Part shown: positions 1 through 7,079 of the stretch, piece by piece
How the letters are laid out: every line of letters begins with the position of its first letter
How positions within the stretch are numbered: the stretch's first letter is position 1
Assembly: GCF_001422545.1 (NCBI RefSeq)
Contig: NZ_LMLE01000010.1
Span: 62,227-126,226 of the forward strand
DNA from: Pedobacter sp. Leaf41
Lineage (GTDB): Bacteria > Bacteroidota > Bacteroidia > Sphingobacteriales > Sphingobacteriaceae
Length of the DNA: 64,000 nucleotides
Direction: 5' to 3'
Notes under the pieces: generated by a model
What the model was told of the DNA's origin: nothing
Databases searched by the model: none
Seen by the model: the letters and a program-made list of their open reading frames with translations, nothing else
Position numbers and translations under genes: made by a program

Positions 1-132
1 AAACCATATTCTTATTGAGATTTTTCTTTCATCAAAATCAAAAAAAAGACTATTTTCACCATACTTGAACAAAGAAGCAAACCAATAATACAATTTGTTG
101 TTTATCAATCAGTTTTAACAAATACCAGACTT

Positions 133-414
133 ATGAGTGGAAAAACCATATTCATCATCATCCTTACCGCATTACTAACTGCTTTCTTATTCCTAAACAG
201 TGATGAAGTAGCATTCAATTTCATTATTGTGGATGGTGTTTTTGTTTCTAAACTGATCGTAGTCGGAGTTTGTGTAGTGATTGGGTTTATTATTGGCTTC
301 GTTGCAGGCCGACCTAGAAAAACGGTGAGTAGTTACGATACTGAAATTGAGAAAAATCAGCCAGTTAGCAACAAAAAGGAATTAAGTGATGAGGACAGGG
401 ATTATATTTCTTAA
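133..414 (+). CDS. LapA-like (DUF1049) small membrane protein
   Basis: A 93-residue protein with two hydrophobic segments (about residues 5-22 and 38-58) joined by a short loop, followed by a polar charged tail. The second segment ends in a GFVAGRPRK-type motif. This is the layout of the LapA domain (lipopolysaccharide assembly protein A, DUF1049). In proteobacteria LapA works with LapB in controlling LPS synthesis; whether that holds in Bacteroidota is unknown. It stands alone here and is followed by a hairpin terminator at 472-508. The family assignment rests on topology and general resemblance, not on catalytic residues. Confidence 0.7.
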   Translation: MSGKTIFIIILTALLTAFLFLNSDEVAFNFIIVDGVFVSKLIVVGVCVVIGFIIGFVAGRPRKTVSSYDTEIEKNQPVSNKKELSDEDRDYIS

Positions 415-471
415 CACCACTTGATTTGAACTCATGGCTCATGTACAATGAATATAAGTCTTTGAAAAGCA

Positions 472-508
472 AAGCCTGAAGACCGATCAATCGTGAGTCG
501 GGCTTTTC
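472..508 (+). terminator. Rho-independent terminator after the LapA-like gene
   Basis: AAGCCTGA (472-479) pairs with TCGGGCTT (498-505), with one G-T wobble, and a T-rich run follows. It lies 58 bases after the stop of the LapA-like gene. Confidence 0.6.
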
Positions 509-527
509 TCTAAATCTTTTAAAAGGC

Positions 528-598
528 TTCTATCGTATGGAGGCACGAAGCCTATGTTTCATCGGAGACAGATTCTTCGTACCTCAGAATGACAGCAT
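528..598. repeat. Dispersed palindromic repeat, family A, copy 1
   Basis: The right arm at about 568-595 reads AGATTCTTCGTACCTCAGAA and then TGACAG. It is the exact reverse complement of the left arm of the copy at 28127-28193. The left arm (GGCACGAAGCC) is a diverged partner that makes an imperfect palindrome. No coding potential was found between 415 and 675 apart from this element and the terminator. Confidence 0.65.
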
Positions 599-675
599 TA
601 AAGAAGCTGCTGCAATTTTAAAAGAATATCGCTGCAATCCCATTTAAGAAAGCAAGGTAATTGCAACTATTCAGG

Positions 676-975
676 TTAGCCCAGCGCAGTCATAATTTCG
701 CCATAAAGCAATCCACTTCCGCCACCGTAATGCTGAATAATCTTCACATTACGTTTTAGCTCGTTTATACGCTTTCTAAGCACCTTTTCACACTCAAGAT
801 CAATTCCGTTACCTAAAAGCACCAAATCAACATCCTGCGTCTCTAAAATAGAAAAAGCTTCCTCGTCTGTACAAACACAAATGCCTTTCCATTCAGGTCG
901 GGCGTTAAGCAATCTGTTCATTACGACAGTAATTTCTGTGTCTCGACCGATATAAAGTATAGTAGTTTGCATCAT
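676..975 (-). CDS. Stand-alone degenerate receiver-like protein
   Basis: A 99-residue protein with the alternating strand/helix pattern of a CheY-like receiver: a first strand TTILYIG, then VDLVLLGNGID where a receiver normally has its phospho-acceptor (DLVLLDxxMP). The acceptor aspartate position is glycine (residue 55), and the usual C-terminal lysine strand is replaced by IIQHYGGGSG. If the fold is right, it cannot be phosphorylated in the usual way. Either of the two adjacent ATG codons at 975 or 972 could start it. There is no kinase or output domain nearby. It could also be an unrelated small alpha/beta protein. Confidence 0.5.
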   Translation of the reverse strand: MMQTTILYIGRDTEITVVMNRLLNARPEWKGICVCTDEEAFSILETQDVDLVLLGNGIDLECEKVLRKRINELKRNVKIIQHYGGGSGLLYGEIMTALG

Positions 976-1055
976 ATTTTCGTTAAATTTAAACGTAAAA
1001 AGTTGCGAGTAAGAGCTTTAGCCCTATCACCCGCAACTCTTAACACGTAAATGAA

Positions 1056-1775
1056 TTATAATTCCATCGGAACATCCATTAATAACACTTCTGCGTCTGC
1101 AGAGTTTGCTTTAAAACTGATGCTGTCCTTATCCCAAATCCCCAAACCATCTCTTTTGTTTAATGTTTGGCCGTTAATGGTAACTTCTCCATTAATCACA
1201 AAGGCGTAAACACCGTTTCCAGCTTTTTTGATTTTGTATTCGGTTTCGAAGCCTTCATCAAATTTACCCAATGAGAACCATGCATCCTGATGAATCCAAA
1301 CTCCCGCATCATCTTGGTTTGGTGATAAAATCTGTTGAAAGTTGTTATGACGAGCTTCAACATCTAATGTTTGCTGGTCGTAACGTGGCGTAACATTTTT
1401 CTTGTTAGGGAACAGCCAGATTTGTAATAAATTTAACTGTTCGTCTGCCAAAGCGTTAAATTCACTATGGCTAACCCCGGTTCCGGCGCTCATTACCTGG
1501 ATTTCTCCACTTTTAATTACTGCGGAGTTTCCCATGCTATCCTTGTGTGCAATGGCTCCTGCTAATGGAATCGTAATGATTTCCATATTATCGTGTGGGT
1601 GAGTTCCAAAACCCATTCCACCATCAATCAAGTCATCATTTAAAACCCGCAAAACTCCAAAGTGCATTCTTTCAGGATTGTAGTAGTTGGCAAAACTGAA
1701 TGAGTGGTGAGCATTTAACCAACCATGATTTGCATGGCCTCTGGTGTTTTCTTTGTGCAAAATAAACTGTGACAT
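1056..1775 (-). CDS. Pirin family protein
   Basis: A bicupin of the pirin family (239 residues). The N-terminal cupin carries the metal-binding motif HPHDNMEI about 60 residues in, and HSEFN near residue 105, which supply the His/Glu ligands of an Fe site. Many pirins are quercetin 2,3-dioxygenases or redox-sensing regulators; the substrate here cannot be told. I chose the start at 1775 (MSQFILHKEN) because AAAGGAAATTT, a good ribosome site, lies just before it; a 9-residue longer frame opens at 1802. A palindrome at 1809-1829 and degenerate 7-base repeats at 1855-1889 lie upstream. Confidence 0.88.
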   Translation of the reverse strand: MSQFILHKENTRGHANHGWLNAHHSFSFANYYNPERMHFGVLRVLNDDLIDGGMGFGTHPHDNMEIITIPLAGAIAHKDSMGNSAVIKSGEIQVMSAGTGVSHSEFNALADEQLNLLQIWLFPNKKNVTPRYDQQTLDVEARHNNFQQILSPNQDDAGVWIHQDAWFSLGKFDEGFETEYKIKKAGNGVYAFVINGEVTINGQTLNKRDGLGIWDKDSISFKANSADAEVLLMDVPMEL

Positions 1776-1808
1776 AAATTTCCTTTCTTGTTTATGATAC
1801 AAATTTAC

Positions 1809-1829
1809 TGCAGGTTCGAAACCTGTGCA
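1809..1829. promoter_or_regulatory. Palindrome upstream of pirin gene, possible operator
   Basis: TGCAGGTT (1809-1816) and AACCTG-TGCA (1820-1829) form an inverted repeat around CGA, some 35-55 bases before the pirin start. The position suits a repressor or activator site. The core also resembles a tRNA T-arm, but no tRNA can be folded around it. Confidence 0.35.
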
Positions 1830-1854
1830 TTGATGTAGGGTAAGAAAGTTTGCG

Positions 1855-1889
1855 GTTTTGAGTTTCGAGCTAGTGGTTCGAAGTTAGGA
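1855..1889. repeat. Degenerate 7-base periodic repeat upstream of pirin
   Basis: Five consecutive 7-base units, each starting with G: GTTTTGA, GTTTCGA, GCTAGTG, GTTCGAA, GTTAGGA. It belongs to the window-wide heptad class described in the findings. Confidence 0.5.
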
Positions 1890-1944
1890 GTGCTCCATAT
1901 CGCGTTGTTGAAACTGATCACCGATAAGGGCATGCAAGGCATCA

Positions 1945-1980
1945 AAAACAAAAGCGGGGCTATCGTAACCGACGCCCCAC
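1945..1980 (-). terminator. Terminator of the metZ-like gene
   Basis: Read on the minus strand, GGGGC (1974-1978) pairs with GCCCC (1956-1960) and is followed by GCTTTTGTTTTT. It lies about 50 bases after the stop of the sulfhydrylase gene. The loop is rather long (13 bases). Confidence 0.5.
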
Positions 1981-1998
1981 TGCAATTGCTTTTCTAAA

Positions 1999-2019
1999 AA
2001 TTCGTAATTCGTAAATCTA
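1999..2019. repeat. Short heptad repeat (AATTCGT)
   Basis: Two perfect AATTCGT units and a diverged third (AAATCTA), just downstream of the metZ-like gene. The same word pool appears as CGTAAAT at 41481-41494. Confidence 0.45.
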
Positions 2020-2026
2020 GAATTGT

Positions 2027-3193
2027 TTACAAAAGCGCCTGTTCAATATCTGCTAAAATATCATTAACATGTTCCAAACCGATTGACAAACGGATAGAGC
2101 CTTGTTCAATACCCACAACATTGCGTTCTTCTTCTGTAAGTTTGCTATGTGTACTTGTTGCCGGGTGCGTAGCGATTGAACGTGTATCGGCCAAATTTGC
2201 AGAGATGGAGAACATTTTCAGGCCATCCATAAATTTGCGGGCGCCTTCAACGCCACCTTCAACCACAATAGTGACGATACCACCACCCTGCTTCATTTGC
2301 TTTTTAGCAATTTCATACTGAGGGTGAGAAGGAAGAAACGGATATTTAACCAATTTAATTTTTGGATGTTTTTCCAAATACTCAGCCACTTTTAAAGCAC
2401 TCTCGCAGTGGCGATCCATGCGAACAGCCAGGGTTTCTAAACTTTTAGATAAAATCCAGGCGTTAAATGGCGACAAAGCCGGGCCACTATGACGTGCAAA
2501 TGCAACAACTTCAGTAATTAATTCCTTCGTACCTAAAACAATCCCACCTAGCACTCTTCCTTGTCCATCGATGTATTTGGTAGCCGAATGGATAGAAAGA
2601 TGCGCACCTAATTTAATCGGCTGCTGCAAATATGGCGTTGCAAAACAGTTATCAACTACTAAAAGCTGATGATGTTTTTTGGCTAAATCGCCAAGGAAAG
2701 CTAAATCTATAATATCAATACCAGGATTTGATGGCGTTTCAACGAAAATCATTTTGGTATTCGGCTTAATCAAAGCTTCCCAATCTTCCGGTTTATCCAA
2801 ATCAGCATAGTCAAAAGTTACACCCCATTTAGAGAAAACATTGGTTAATAACTGATGTGTCGAGCCAAAAACTGAGCGACTGGAAACGATATGGTCACCG
2901 GCTTTTAAGAAGGCTCCAAATGTGGTGAAAATAGCAGCCATTCCCGTTGCAGTAGCAAAACCATCTTCAGCACCTTCTAACAAACACATCTTCTCTATAA
3001 ACTCTGAGGTATTTGGATTTGAATAACGGCTGTACACATTGCCCTCTTTCTCGTTTGCAAATAAAGCCCGCATTTCTTCAGCATCATCAAACTTATAACT
3101 CGAGGTAAGATAAATTGGTGCAGAGTGTTCTTTGTGCGAACTGCGTTCGGTTTGAGTGCGTATAGCTATGGTTTCAAAATTTTCGGATTTCAT
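2027..3193 (-). CDS. metZ: O-succinylhomoserine sulfhydrylase (trans-sulfuration PLP enzyme)
   Basis: A Cys/Met metabolism PLP enzyme of 388 residues, normal for the family. The PLP lysine is K206 in SATKYIDGQGR, preceded by VVDNCFATPYLQQP. The wording SATKYIDGQGRVLGG is typical of MetZ-type O-succinylhomoserine sulfhydrylases, which make homocysteine directly from sulfide, rather than of cystathionine gamma-synthase. The exact acyl-homoserine substrate (succinyl or acetyl) cannot be decided by eye. The OsmC-family gene lies 69 bases upstream on the same strand. The short leader (3203-3237) has degenerate 7-base periodicity. Confidence 0.85.
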   Translation of the reverse strand: MKSENFETIAIRTQTERSSHKEHSAPIYLTSSYKFDDAEEMRALFANEKEGNVYSRYSNPNTSEFIEKMCLLEGAEDGFATATGMAAIFTTFGAFLKAGDHIVSSRSVFGSTHQLLTNVFSKWGVTFDYADLDKPEDWEALIKPNTKMIFVETPSNPGIDIIDLAFLGDLAKKHHQLLVVDNCFATPYLQQPIKLGAHLSIHSATKYIDGQGRVLGGIVLGTKELITEVVAFARHSGPALSPFNAWILSKSLETLAVRMDRHCESALKVAEYLEKHPKIKLVKYPFLPSHPQYEIAKKQMKQGGGIVTIVVEGGVEGARKFMDGLKMFSISANLADTRSIATHPATSTHSKLTEEERNVVGIEQGSIRLSIGLEHVNDILADIEQALL

Positions 3194-3202
3194 TTGTTTT
3201 GT

Positions 3203-3237
3203 GATATTAGTATTGAGATTTGTGATACGAGATTCCA
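3203..3237. repeat. Degenerate heptad repeat upstream of metZ
   Basis: Consecutive 7-base blocks GATATTA, GTATTGA, GATTTGT, GATACGA, GATTCCA, immediately upstream of the minus-strand start at 3193. The periodicity is imperfect but in phase over five units. Confidence 0.45.
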
Positions 3238-3262
3238 GACCTTAAGCCATAAAACTTTTACC

Positions 3263-3682
3263 CTAAACCTTATTTATGTTGTATGTAAAATTAATCTTCG
3301 CAGAGCGACCTAAAATGTTAGATACGGAACAATATTTATCGAACGTCATAGCCAAAGCCCTTTCCACTTTTGTTGGGTTTAAATCGCCTGATAAATCGAA
3401 GTGAATTTCAATTTCATCGAAAATAGGCGGCATCTCTTCATCTTTTCTAGTGGCATTGATGGCGATTTTAATATCTTCAAGTGGTTCTTTCTGTTTGGTT
3501 AACACATTTACCATGTCTATTCCACTACAACCACCAAGGCCAACCAAAAGCATTTCCATAGGTCTGAAACCTTTGCCTTCACCACCAATAGCAGCTTTCG
3601 CATCTAATTCGACGGTAAAACCGCTTTCATTTACTGCTTCGAAATTAAATTTTCCGCTTTTGCGGATGAGATTTATATTCAT
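3263..3682 (-). CDS. OsmC family protein
   Basis: OsmC/Ohr-like fold of about 139 residues. The conserved part reads GFRPMEMLLVGLGGCSGIDMV, containing the family's peroxidatic cysteine (GGCSG); a second Cys sits in DKYCSVSN. OsmC and Ohr proteins reduce organic hydroperoxides with two cysteines; many paralogues have other roles. I start it at 3682 (MNINLIRKSGKF), since the longer frame from 3709 would translate the heptad repeat at 3688-3715. It lies just upstream of metZ and may be co-transcribed. Confidence 0.82.
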   Translation of the reverse strand: MNINLIRKSGKFNFEAVNESGFTVELDAKAAIGGEGKGFRPMEMLLVGLGGCSGIDMVNVLTKQKEPLEDIKIAINATRKDEEMPPIFDEIEIHFDLSGDLNPTKVERALAMTFDKYCSVSNILGRSAKINFTYNINKV

Positions 3683-3687
3683 TTTGT

Positions 3688-3715
3688 AGTATCGAGTATT
3701 TAGTATCAAGTATCA
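3688..3715. repeat. Heptad repeat (AGTATCA) upstream of osmC-like gene
   Basis: Four units AGTATCG, AGTATTT, AGTATCA, AGTATCA in exact 7-base phase, ending 5 bases from the start codon. Confidence 0.6.
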
Positions 3716-3730
3716 AGACGATTTTGCTTT

Positions 3731-3758
3731 AGTCTTTCAGCTTTTACCTTTCAGCTCT
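3731..3758. repeat. Heptad repeat (agtCTTT/cagCTTT type)
   Basis: Blocks AGTCTTT, CAGCTTT, TACCTTT, CAGCTCT in 7-base phase between ispE and the OsmC-like gene. Confidence 0.5.
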
Positions 3759-3760
3759 TT

Positions 3761-4564
3761 TTAAATATTATAATAAACTAAATTGTCTTTTTCCAGTTCG
3801 GGCAGTTTAACGGGTGCGTTAAAAATTGCAAAAACAGACGAGCCGCTACCACTCATTAAAGCGAATGTTGCGCCTGCATCGTATAAACTGGTTTTTATTT
3901 GATGAATTTGGGGATATTTTGCGAATACCGATGGCTCGAAATCGTTGATAACCTTATTCTTCCATGTTGTTGGCGACAAATGTATGATTTCTTTTAAGGA
4001 TTGCAAAGGCTTTTGAGGTTTTACAAGCGCATAAGCATCCGCTGTGCTCACGTGTACAGGCGGTTTCACTAAAACTTTAAACCAGGCTGACAAATCTACT
4101 TCGCACATTTCAAATTCATCGCCTTTGTTAAAGGCGTAAACAGGTTTATTTTCGATAAAAAAAGCACAATCTGCACCAAGCTTACGGGCGTAATTCTCCA
4201 TGTCTGTAACCGATAGGCCCAACTTAAATTTATCATTTAACAATTTTATAAGGAAAGCGCAATCTGATGAGCCACCTCCCAAGCCTGCACCCACGGGAAT
4301 GTTTTTCAATAAATTAATCTGCTGCGCAGGAATTTCAAAATCTTGTTTAATCAGATTGTAAGCTTTTACACATAGATTATCATTAGCATCGCCTGGAATA
4401 TTAATGCCATGAAGTTTGCAGGAGGTGAAATCAGCATCGGTAATTTCAACTGAATCTTTGATATCAATTGGATAAAAAACAGTTTCGAGGTTATGATAAC
4501 CATCGTTGCGTTTCTCCGTAATATTTAAGCCAAGGTTTATTTTTGCGTTTGGAAAAGATAACAT
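3761..4564 (-). CDS. ispE: 4-diphosphocytidyl-2-C-methyl-D-erythritol kinase
   Basis: A GHMP-superfamily kinase of 267 residues. The N-terminus (SFPNAKINLGLNI, RNDGYHNLETVF) and the ATP-binding glycine loop VGAGLGGGSSD (residues 91-101) are diagnostic of IspE, with the C-terminal LMSGSGSSVFAIF motif. It phosphorylates CDP-methylerythritol in the MEP isoprenoid pathway in the cytosol. An HMG-CoA lyase elsewhere in the window belongs to leucine breakdown, so there is no conflict with MEP use. Its leader consists of a GAGATTT heptad array starting 3 bases from the ATG. Confidence 0.95.
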   Translation of the reverse strand: MLSFPNAKINLGLNITEKRNDGYHNLETVFYPIDIKDSVEITDADFTSCKLHGINIPGDANDNLCVKAYNLIKQDFEIPAQQINLLKNIPVGAGLGGGSSDCAFLIKLLNDKFKLGLSVTDMENYARKLGADCAFFIENKPVYAFNKGDEFEMCEVDLSAWFKVLVKPPVHVSTADAYALVKPQKPLQSLKEIIHLSPTTWKNKVINDFEPSVFAKYPQIHQIKTSLYDAGATFALMSGSGSSVFAIFNAPVKLPELEKDNLVYYNI

Positions 4565-4567
4565 TCG

Positions 4568-4614
4568 GATTTGAGATTTGAGATTTGAGATTTGAGATTT
4601 GAGATTTGAGATTT
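4568..4614. repeat. Tandem heptad array GAGATTT upstream of ispE
   Basis: A partial unit followed by six perfect tandem GAGATTT units (4573-4614). The array starts 3 bases upstream of the ispE ATG, so on the ispE strand the leader is a run of AAATCTC. Confidence 0.9.
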
Positions 4615-4776
4615 CCCCTCAAAGTCAAATACAGTGCTGATGCAAACATACAAAAGTCAGGCTTGTTTAAAAATCCGTTAATGTAGAAAACTAAAAGATT
4701 TCGTGATTAAGATTTTTTACATATTTGTAATTAATAATTTATTTAAGATTTGGAAGCCCCTTCAGGGTTCGGAGTT

Positions 4777-5571
4777 ATGAAACAATATTTAGATTTAATG
4801 CAACATGTGCTGGATCATGGCGCACAAAAACACGACCGCACGGGAACAGGAACGATTAGCGTTTTCGGTTATCAAATGCGTTTCAATTTGCAGCAGGGCT
4901 TTCCGATGGTTACCACGAAGAAGCTACATTTAAAATCTATCATACATGAATTAATCTGGTTCTTAACTGGCGATACAAACATTAAATACTTAAAAGATAA
5001 TGGCGTTCGCATTTGGGATGAATGGGCAGATGAAGATGGAAATTTAGGCCCTGTTTATGGTTCGCAATGGAGAAGTTGGCCAACGCCAGATGGACAACAC
5101 ATCGATCAGATTACCAACATTATTAACACGATTAAAAACAATCCAGATTCGCGAAGAATTATTGTTTCTGCTTGGAATGTGGCAGAAATCGAGAATATGG
5201 CTTTGCCTCCTTGCCACGCTTTCTTTCAGTTTTACGTTGCCGACGGAAAGTTAAGCTGCCAACTCTATCAACGTAGTGCCGATATTTTCTTGGGCGTGCC
5301 TTTTAATATCGCTTCTTATGCTTTATTAACCATGATGGTGGCGCAGGTTTGTGGTTTAGAAGCGGGCGATTTTGTTCATACTCTAGGCGATGCGCATTTG
5401 TACAATAACCATATTGAACAGGCACATTTGCAATTAAGCAGAGAGCCGAAATCACTTCCAGCTATGAAAATCAATCCTGAAGTAAAAAGCATCTTTGATT
5501 TTAAATTCGAGGATTTTACATTAGAGAATTACGAGGCTCATCCGCATATTAAAGGAGTGGTGGCGGTATAG
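4777..5571 (+). CDS. thyA: Thymidylate synthase
   Basis: 264 residues from the start MKQYLDLMQHV, the same length as E. coli ThyA and near-collinear with it from memory. It contains DRTGTGT, IWDEWADE, GPVYGSQWR and the catalytic cysteine in LPPCHAFFQFYV (about residue 146), plus RSADIFLGVPFNIASYA. It methylates dUMP with methylene-THF. The frame is open 9 residues further back, but 4777 matches the family start. folA, which recycles the dihydrofolate made here, lies downstream after an inserted four-helix-bundle gene. Confidence 0.97.
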   Translation: MKQYLDLMQHVLDHGAQKHDRTGTGTISVFGYQMRFNLQQGFPMVTTKKLHLKSIIHELIWFLTGDTNIKYLKDNGVRIWDEWADEDGNLGPVYGSQWRSWPTPDGQHIDQITNIINTIKNNPDSRRIIVSAWNVAEIENMALPPCHAFFQFYVADGKLSCQLYQRSADIFLGVPFNIASYALLTMMVAQVCGLEAGDFVHTLGDAHLYNNHIEQAHLQLSREPKSLPAMKINPEVKSIFDFKFEDFTLENYEAHPHIKGVVAV

Positions 5572-5620
5572 TTCATTAGTAATTCGTTCAATAGTTCATA
5601 AGTATCATTAGGCTAAACGC
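5571..5620. repeat. Degenerate heptad repeat / left inverted flank of four-helix-bundle gene
   Basis: Starts on the last base of the thyA stop codon. The segments GTTCATTAGT (5571-5580) and GTTCAATAGTTCAT (5586-5599) are exact reverse complements of ACTAATGAAC (6125-6134) and ATGAACTATTGAAC (6099-6112) on the far side of the next gene. Confidence 0.65.
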
Positions 5621-5679
5621 TTATAAAAAATCTCTATTCTAAACTCATCCCTTATAATTAATGTGTGAACAAAATAATT

Positions 5680-6060
5680 ATGAGTTATAATCGAATTGAA
5701 GATTTGGAGGTGTATATGCTTGCTGAAAATTTATCAAATGAAATTTGGGATATTACAACGACATGGGACTTTTTTGCTAAAGATACCATAGGAAAACAAA
5801 TTTGCAGGGCTGCAGATTCAATTAGTGCAAATATTGCCGAAGGTTATGGTCGTTTTCATTTCAAGGAAAATAAGAACTTTTGTTGCTACAGCAGAGGTTC
5901 TATTTTAGAAACAAAGTCTTTCTTAAGAAAAATGCGACATAGAGGGCTCGTCAATGAAGAAATTTACACACAACTCTTTGCCAAACTAGAAACAGTACAT
6001 ATAAAGCTTAACGCTTATATAAAATACATTGGAAAAGGTCAGTCTGGCACAAAATCATGA
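5680..6060 (+). CDS. Four-helix bundle protein (S23 / IVP-like family)
   Basis: A 126-residue all-helical protein with the signature of the TIGR02436-type four-helix bundle family: an N-terminal IEDLEVYMLAENLSNEIWD helix, then IGKQICRAADSISANIAEG with the conserved NIAEGYGR motif, then YSRGSILETKSFL. The family was first found as products of intervening sequences in 23S rRNA genes and is related in fold to the Avd accessory protein of diversity-generating retroelements; its function is unknown. I chose ATG 5680 over a GTG 15 bases upstream. It interrupts thyA and folA and is bracketed by inverted heptad sequence. Confidence 0.88.
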   Translation: MSYNRIEDLEVYMLAENLSNEIWDITTTWDFFAKDTIGKQICRAADSISANIAEGYGRFHFKENKNFCCYSRGSILETKSFLRKMRHRGLVNEEIYTQLFAKLETVHIKLNAYIKYIGKGQSGTKS

Positions 6061-6071
6061 ACAGATAAACC

Positions 6072-6136
6072 CAATGAACAAATGAAACTATTGAACTAAT
6101 GAACTATTGAACTAATGACTAATGACTAATGAACTA
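6072..6136. repeat. Heptad repeat overlapping the folA start / right inverted flank
   Basis: Words such as ATGAACT, ATTGAAC and TAATGAC recur in 7-base phase, including consecutive ATGACTA units at 6116-6129. The array runs into the folA start codon and offers three ATGs (6115, 6122, 6129); only 6122 is in frame with folA. Confidence 0.65.
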
Positions 6137-6631
6137 AAAAATCCTTCGCTTGCTATAGCAGTTGCGGTGGGAGAAAACTTCGCGATAGGAAAAAACAACC
6201 AGCTTTTATGGCACATGCCTGCTGATTTAAAGTTTTTTAAACAAACTACTTCTGGTCACACGGTTGTAATGGGCCGTAAGACCTTCGATTCTGTCGGTAA
6301 ACCTTTACCAAATCGCAGAAACATTGTCATCACGAGAGATTCATCGTTAAAAATTGATGGCGTTGAGATTGTGAATAGTCTTGATGAAGCATTAGAAATT
6401 ACTAAAGCAGAAGAGAAACCTGTTTTTGTTGTTGGTGGTGCGGAAATTTATCGCCAGGCTTTACCAAAAACAGACCTACTTTATTTAACTACAATTCATC
6501 ATACTTTTGACGCTGATACGTTTTTCCCAGAGATCGACAGAAATGAATGGGAAGTGGTGAGCAGCGATCCGCATAAAGCGGATGAGAAAAACAAATATGA
6601 TTACACTTTTGAAGTGCTTAAAAGGAAATAA
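6122..6631 (+). CDS. folA: Dihydrofolate reductase
   Basis: A 169-residue DHFR: AIAVAVGENFAIGKNNQLLWHMPADLKFF is split here by family landmarks GKNNQLLW (substrate loop), PADLKFFK (catalytic acid Asp), TVVMGRKTFDS and VVGGAEIYRQAL. It reduces dihydrofolate with NADPH and pairs functionally with thyA. The ATG at 6122 is used; it lies inside the heptad array, and the ATG at 6115 hits a stop at once. The N-terminus is about 8 residues longer than the usual DHFR start. Confidence 0.96.
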   Translation: MTNELKNPSLAIAVAVGENFAIGKNNQLLWHMPADLKFFKQTTSGHTVVMGRKTFDSVGKPLPNRRNIVITRDSSLKIDGVEIVNSLDEALEITKAEEKPVFVVGGAEIYRQALPKTDLLYLTTIHHTFDADTFFPEIDRNEWEVVSSDPHKADEKNKYDYTFEVLKRK

Positions 6632-6647
6632 TCATAGAAAGTGGTAA

Positions 6648-6775
6648 TTCAGAGCCTCGAAGCAATCTTAATGCTTTTGCTATAAAGGTTTGCTTTTATA
6701 ATTGCTTGAAATCTTTCTATTGTTGCCAAATAGGCGAAAGCCTTGCAAATAATAGAAGCATTATGCATTTAGCCG
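6648..6775. repeat. Degenerate dispersed repeat resembling family B
   Basis: GAGCCTCGAAGCAATCTTAA at about 6650 resembles the family B arm (cattgcgaggcacgaagcaatct) seen at 13031 and 28283, but the far arm is hard to recognise. This element and the family C copy below account for most of the 448-base gap between folA and secDF. Confidence 0.35.
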
Positions 6776-6803
6776 AAAATAGGATTACCTGTCTTCCCAC
6801 TTA

Positions 6804-6906
6804 AACCTGACAATAGCGGCAGCCTCCGATTTTTTGATCGGAGCTACAGCGGTTGGCAGGACTGAACCAAAGCCGAATACTACTGCAATTGCTTTCCAAA
6901 TAAATC
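6804..6906 (+). repeat. Dispersed hairpin repeat, family C, copy 1
   Basis: Begins AACCTGACAATAGCGGCAG, has a hairpin CTCCGAT...ATCGGAG followed by CTACAGCGG, then GGCAGGACTGAA, and ends with GCTTTCCAAATAAATC. The order of blocks matches eight other copies in the window. A short open frame at 6834-7016 is created by this repeat and is not a gene. Confidence 0.75.
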
Positions 6907-7025
6907 AAATCTTAATTTTGGTGCAAAAAGAAGATCTATGTATCGAATGCATGGGTATAATTATCTGCCGAAAATTAATCTTAATAAATTATCAACTAAG
7001 GGGTTCTATAATTTAAAAATTTAAT

Positions 7026-7033
7026 TAGATTTG
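7026..7033 (+). promoter_or_regulatory. Candidate -7 element of secDF
   Basis: TAGATTTG fits the Bacteroidota -7 consensus TAnnTTTG, 47 bases before the secDF ATG. No clear -33 TTG is present 17-23 bases upstream, so this is tentative. Confidence 0.4.
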
Positions 7034-7079
7034 CCGACTTGTTAAAAAACAGCGAAAGACAAATTATTTTAAACAAACA

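Noticed and set aside
1811..1825. tRNA fragment (T-arm-like GGTTCGAAACC)
   Set aside because: No acceptor, D or anticodon arm can be built around it; it is treated as a plain palindrome.
6834..7016. 60-codon open frame between folA and secDF
   Set aside because: It lies mostly within a family C repeat and has no start context or recognisable protein.
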